From: Paludibacteraceae bacterium | GTDB taxonomy: Bacteria > Bacteroidota > Bacteroidia > Bacteroidales > Paludibacteraceae | Assembly: GCA_017478225.1 (NCBI GenBank) | Contig: JAFVDX010000036.1 | Location: 1 to 64,000, forward strand | Length of the DNA: 64,000 bases | Direction of reading: 5' to 3' | Shown: piece by piece, positions 61,802-64,000 of the stretch | Layout: the number at the start of each line of letters is the position of its first letter | Numbering within the stretch: position 1 is the first letter of the stretch | Translations under genes and position numbers: made by a program | The notes under the pieces: model-generated | Seen by the model: the letters and a program-made list of their open reading frames with translations, nothing else | Database searches by the model: none | Told to the model about the DNA's origin: nothing

Positions 61802-64000
61802 ATGAGAAAACAAATTCTTATTCTTGCAGCGTTATTTGTTGCTACGGTTGTTGCAAAAGCAGCATGTGAGGATGGTCCTTACAAACTTGTTGTGAATGGG
61901 TCTCAAGTGGCAGATTTTGTCGATGGTGGCACTTCTCCCGACAATTTACCCCAACTTAATGTACAGTATTCTATCAAGTCAGGCGATGTAGTTGAGTTTG
62001 AGAATGCCAGTTGTGGTGATAAATTTTTCCCGCAGACAATAGAGACGGGTGGTGATGTTGATGGTAGCAGTTTCTTTACTATAGATGCTACTGCTACTTC
62101 GGCAACCTGTTCCAAGGATGGCTGCTACAATTTCTGGTGGAAGAAGCAATATGGTGCTGATCGTCTTTATATAGGTACTGACGGCAACTGCTCAGGCGGT
62201 GGCGGTGATAATGGTGGCGGTGGCGGTAGCACTGACTGTGCTGACGGTCCTTATGCGGTATTGGTAAATGGGAAGACTTATTTTGCAGCAGAGTATGTAG
62301 ATCCTTTTGAGGATTATATACAATATAAGGCGTCTGTTCAACTTGCGGCAAATGATACTTGGGTACTTGCCAACACTTCTTGCAGTGCTACATGGGTGCC
62401 TGCTATAGAAGAAGGTGGCGAGAGTGCTCAGATGACCGCGTCAGCAGAGGCAGTTACTTGCAAGACAGCCGGTTGCTACGACTTCTATATCAAGATGAAA
62501 GCCGGCGACGATAAGGTATATATAGGAAAGGGTGAGAATTGCGGTAATGGTTCTGACAACCCTGGCGATAATACATCTCGTTCGCATTACTCCACTCAGG
62601 TTCCGTCTAATTGCCCTGATGTGATGTTGCAGGCTTTCTATTGGGATTCGAATAATGATAAGGGTTATGGTGATACCAAATGGGCAACCTTGCAAAAGCA
62701 GGCTTCAGAGATAGCCGCTTATTTCGACCTTGTATGGTTGCCGCCATCGGCCAAATCATCGGGTGGTGTAGGATATCACCCCTCGCAATACTCCAACCAA
62801 TCGAGCGACTGGGGCTCTCGTGCTGATTTGGAGAAACTTATTTCAACTCTCCATGCAGGCGGCTCAAAGGTAATAGCCGATATAGTGATTAACCATGTGA
62901 ATAATAAATCCACTTGGTGCGATTTCTATCCTCTTGATTTCGGCACCTACGGCAAGTTCACTCCGGATGCAAGTTGGATAGCCAATCAGGACGAGATGAA
63001 CTACGACAAGAGTGCCGGTGCATGCTTTGGCAAGGCCACAGGTGGCAACGACGATGGTTATGGCGATGAGTCGAACTACACTGCTGCTCGCGACTGGTCG
63101 CACAACAAAGCCGAGGTGCGCAAGATGTGCGCCGCTTATCTCAAGTGGATGTACAATGTGATGATGTACGACGGTTGGCGCTACGACTATTGCAAAGGTT
63201 TCCACACCTCGCATGTGGGCGATTATAACAAACAATCGCAGGCTTATTTCTCAGTGATGGAGTGGTGGGATGGTAATCCTAATACTCTCAAATCGCGAAT
63301 TGAGGAATCAGGTAACAACACTCTTACTTTTGACTTTGCCACCAAATACGACGCTTTTAATAAAGGTATTGCTGCGGGCAATTTCAATGGTTGCAAGGGT
63401 TCAGGTTTGTTAGGCATGGGACTAAGCAAGTATGCCGTTACTTTCGTTGATTCTCATGACTCATTTACTCGTGACGACAACGAGATGTGCGGTAAGAACA
63501 ACTCGATGAAATATCCTGATAAGATCAAGCAAGCCAATGCGTTCATTATCTGTATGCCCGGTGTTCCGTGCGTGTTCTATCCTCATTGGGTGAAGTTCAA
63601 GGCAGACCTTGGTCCTATGATTGTTGCTCGCCACGAGGCAGGTGTTCACTCTCAGTCGGCAGTTAAAGACGAGTCGGCAGAGGCAGGCGGTTATGCAGCC
63701 ACCATCGTGGGTACCAACGGTGAATTGCGCCTCTTGCTCGGTAATAAAGCAGGTGAGAACCCCTCAGGATTTACCAAAGCATGTTCAGGTAATGGGTGGG
63801 CTGTATGGAAGAAAGTAAGTAAAGCCGTTGCTCCTAAACTCATTATCGAACCCGGCTCGCAGGTGTTCAAAGACAAGACCGCAGGTCTGAGCGTTTCTAT
63901 GCGCACTGTGCCTACAGGTGGCAAGATATATTATACTACCGATGGCTCTGACCCGAAGTCATCATCAACCAAAAAGACCTATTCGGCTACAATCAAAATA
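61802..64000 (+). CDS. Secreted GH13 alpha-amylase with duplicated N-terminal domains (3' end outside window)
   Basis: The frame is open for 733 codons to the window edge. A signal peptide (to VAKA, residue 20) is followed by two related Cys-containing beta domains (about 21-120 and 145-250; CEDGPYKLVVNG and DCADGPYAVLVNG at their starts), joined by a Gly-rich linker, probably starch-binding. The GH13 barrel starts near residue 266 (VMLQAFYWD). Catalytic residues are present: D462 in GWRYDYCKGF, E487 in VMEWWDG and D553 in VDSHDS. DIVINHV supplies the calcium region. After the barrel a chitobiase-C-terminal-like domain begins (GGKIYYTTDGSDPKS). It hydrolyses starch-type glucans outside the cell. 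A type IX sorting domain, if present, would be beyond the edge. Confidence 0.9.
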   Translation, partial: MRKQILILAALFVATVVAKAACEDGPYKLVVNGSQVADFVDGGTSPDNLPQLNVQYSIKSGDVVEFENASCGDKFFPQTIETGGDVDGSSFFTIDATATSATCSKDGCYNFWWKKQYGADRLYIGTDGNCSGGGGDNGGGGGSTDCADGPYAVLVNGKTYFAAEYVDPFEDYIQYKASVQLAANDTWVLANTSCSATWVPAIEEGGESAQMTASAEAVTCKTAGCYDFYIKMKAGDDKVYIGKGENCGNGSDNPGDNTSRSHYSTQVPSNCPDVMLQAFYWDSNNDKGYGDTKWATLQKQASEIAAYFDLVWLPPSAKSSGGVGYHPSQYSNQSSDWGSRADLEKLISTLHAGGSKVIADIVINHVNNKSTWCDFYPLDFGTYGKFTPDASWIANQDEMNYDKSAGACFGKATGGNDDGYGDESNYTAARDWSHNKAEVRKMCAAYLKWMYNVMMYDGWRYDYCKGFHTSHVGDYNKQSQAYFSVMEWWDGNPNTLKSRIEESGNNTLTFDFATKYDAFNKGIAAGNFNGCKGSGLLGMGLSKYAVTFVDSHDSFTRDDNEMCGKNNSMKYPDKIKQANAFIICMPGVPCVFYPHWVKFKADLGPMIVARHEAGVHSQSAVKDESAEAGGYAATIVGTNGELRLLLGNKAGENPSGFTKACSGNGWAVWKKVSKAVAPKLIIEPGSQVFKDKTAGLSVSMRTVPTGGKIYYTTDGSDPKSSSTKKTYSATIKI

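Overview
The window comes from a bacterium of the phylum Bacteroidota, most likely order Bacteroidales. Evidence: promoters of the Bacteroidota type (TTTG, 19-20 bp, TAnnTTTG); outer-membrane and lipoprotein genes of that phylum (DUF5683, DUF3078, PorQ of the type IX secretion system); a zapB-like/zapA/rny block, a porQ-cmk-ispH block and an rseC-rnfB-rnfC block; and few Shine-Dalgarno sequences. I cannot name the family. No 16S rRNA, insertion sequence, prophage or CRISPR array is visible, so this is mainly a core chromosomal segment.

Layout. 1-3.2 kb: a structured RNA element, a phosphoethanolamine-transferase-like membrane enzyme, a glycerophosphodiesterase lipoprotein and a frameshifted pseudogene. 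3.2-10.8 kb, minus strand: an apparent operon glycosyltransferase 9-parA-parB-DUF5683-mltD-merR-yfhO (chromosome segregation and envelope). 10.9-11.1 kb: tRNA-Phe. 11.1-17.3 kb, minus strand: zapB-like-zapA-rny-topA-glyS. 17.3-19.7 kb: a DUF3078 outer-membrane protein and a polyprenyl diphosphate synthase. 19.8-24.2 kb: a four-gene surface operon (three lipoproteins, one with a von Willebrand A domain, and one beta-barrel). 24.2-24.84 kb: a non-coding region in which a near-consensus promoter lies between 21-bp perfect inverted repeats. 24.8-27.1 kb: nrnA and pta. 27.3-46.2 kb: the complete str-S10-spc-alpha ribosomal superoperon, rpsL to rplQ, with fusA, secY, map, infA and rpoA. 46.5-49.4 kb: rseC-rnfB-rnfC, ending at a terminator with no rnfDGEA behind it. 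49.6-61.5 kb, minus strand: uvrB and a small unknown gene; pyrE and a SRPBCC protein; gph and a lipoprotein; pfkA; porQ-cmk-ispH; hlyD, a lipoprotein and a THUMP-like methyltransferase. 61.8 kb to the end: a secreted alpha-amylase cut by the window edge.

Three whole-window patterns stand out. (1) From about 42.9 kb, between rpmJ and rpsM, the plus strand changes abruptly from A/C-rich to G/T-rich and stays so to about 61 kb whichever strand is coding; this looks like a replication-strand switch. (2) Many intergenic gaps are filled by tandem arrays with an exact 9-nt period but different unit sequences (CTAGA-, CTAA-, TTAGA- and CGAATTTAG-type). (3) A 48-bp palindromic element occurs three times around the rnf block. 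The best candidate for new biology is the promoter flanked by inverted repeats at 24.5 kb, which could be an invertible (phase-variable) switch for the surface lipoprotein operon, followed by the 9-nt array family.
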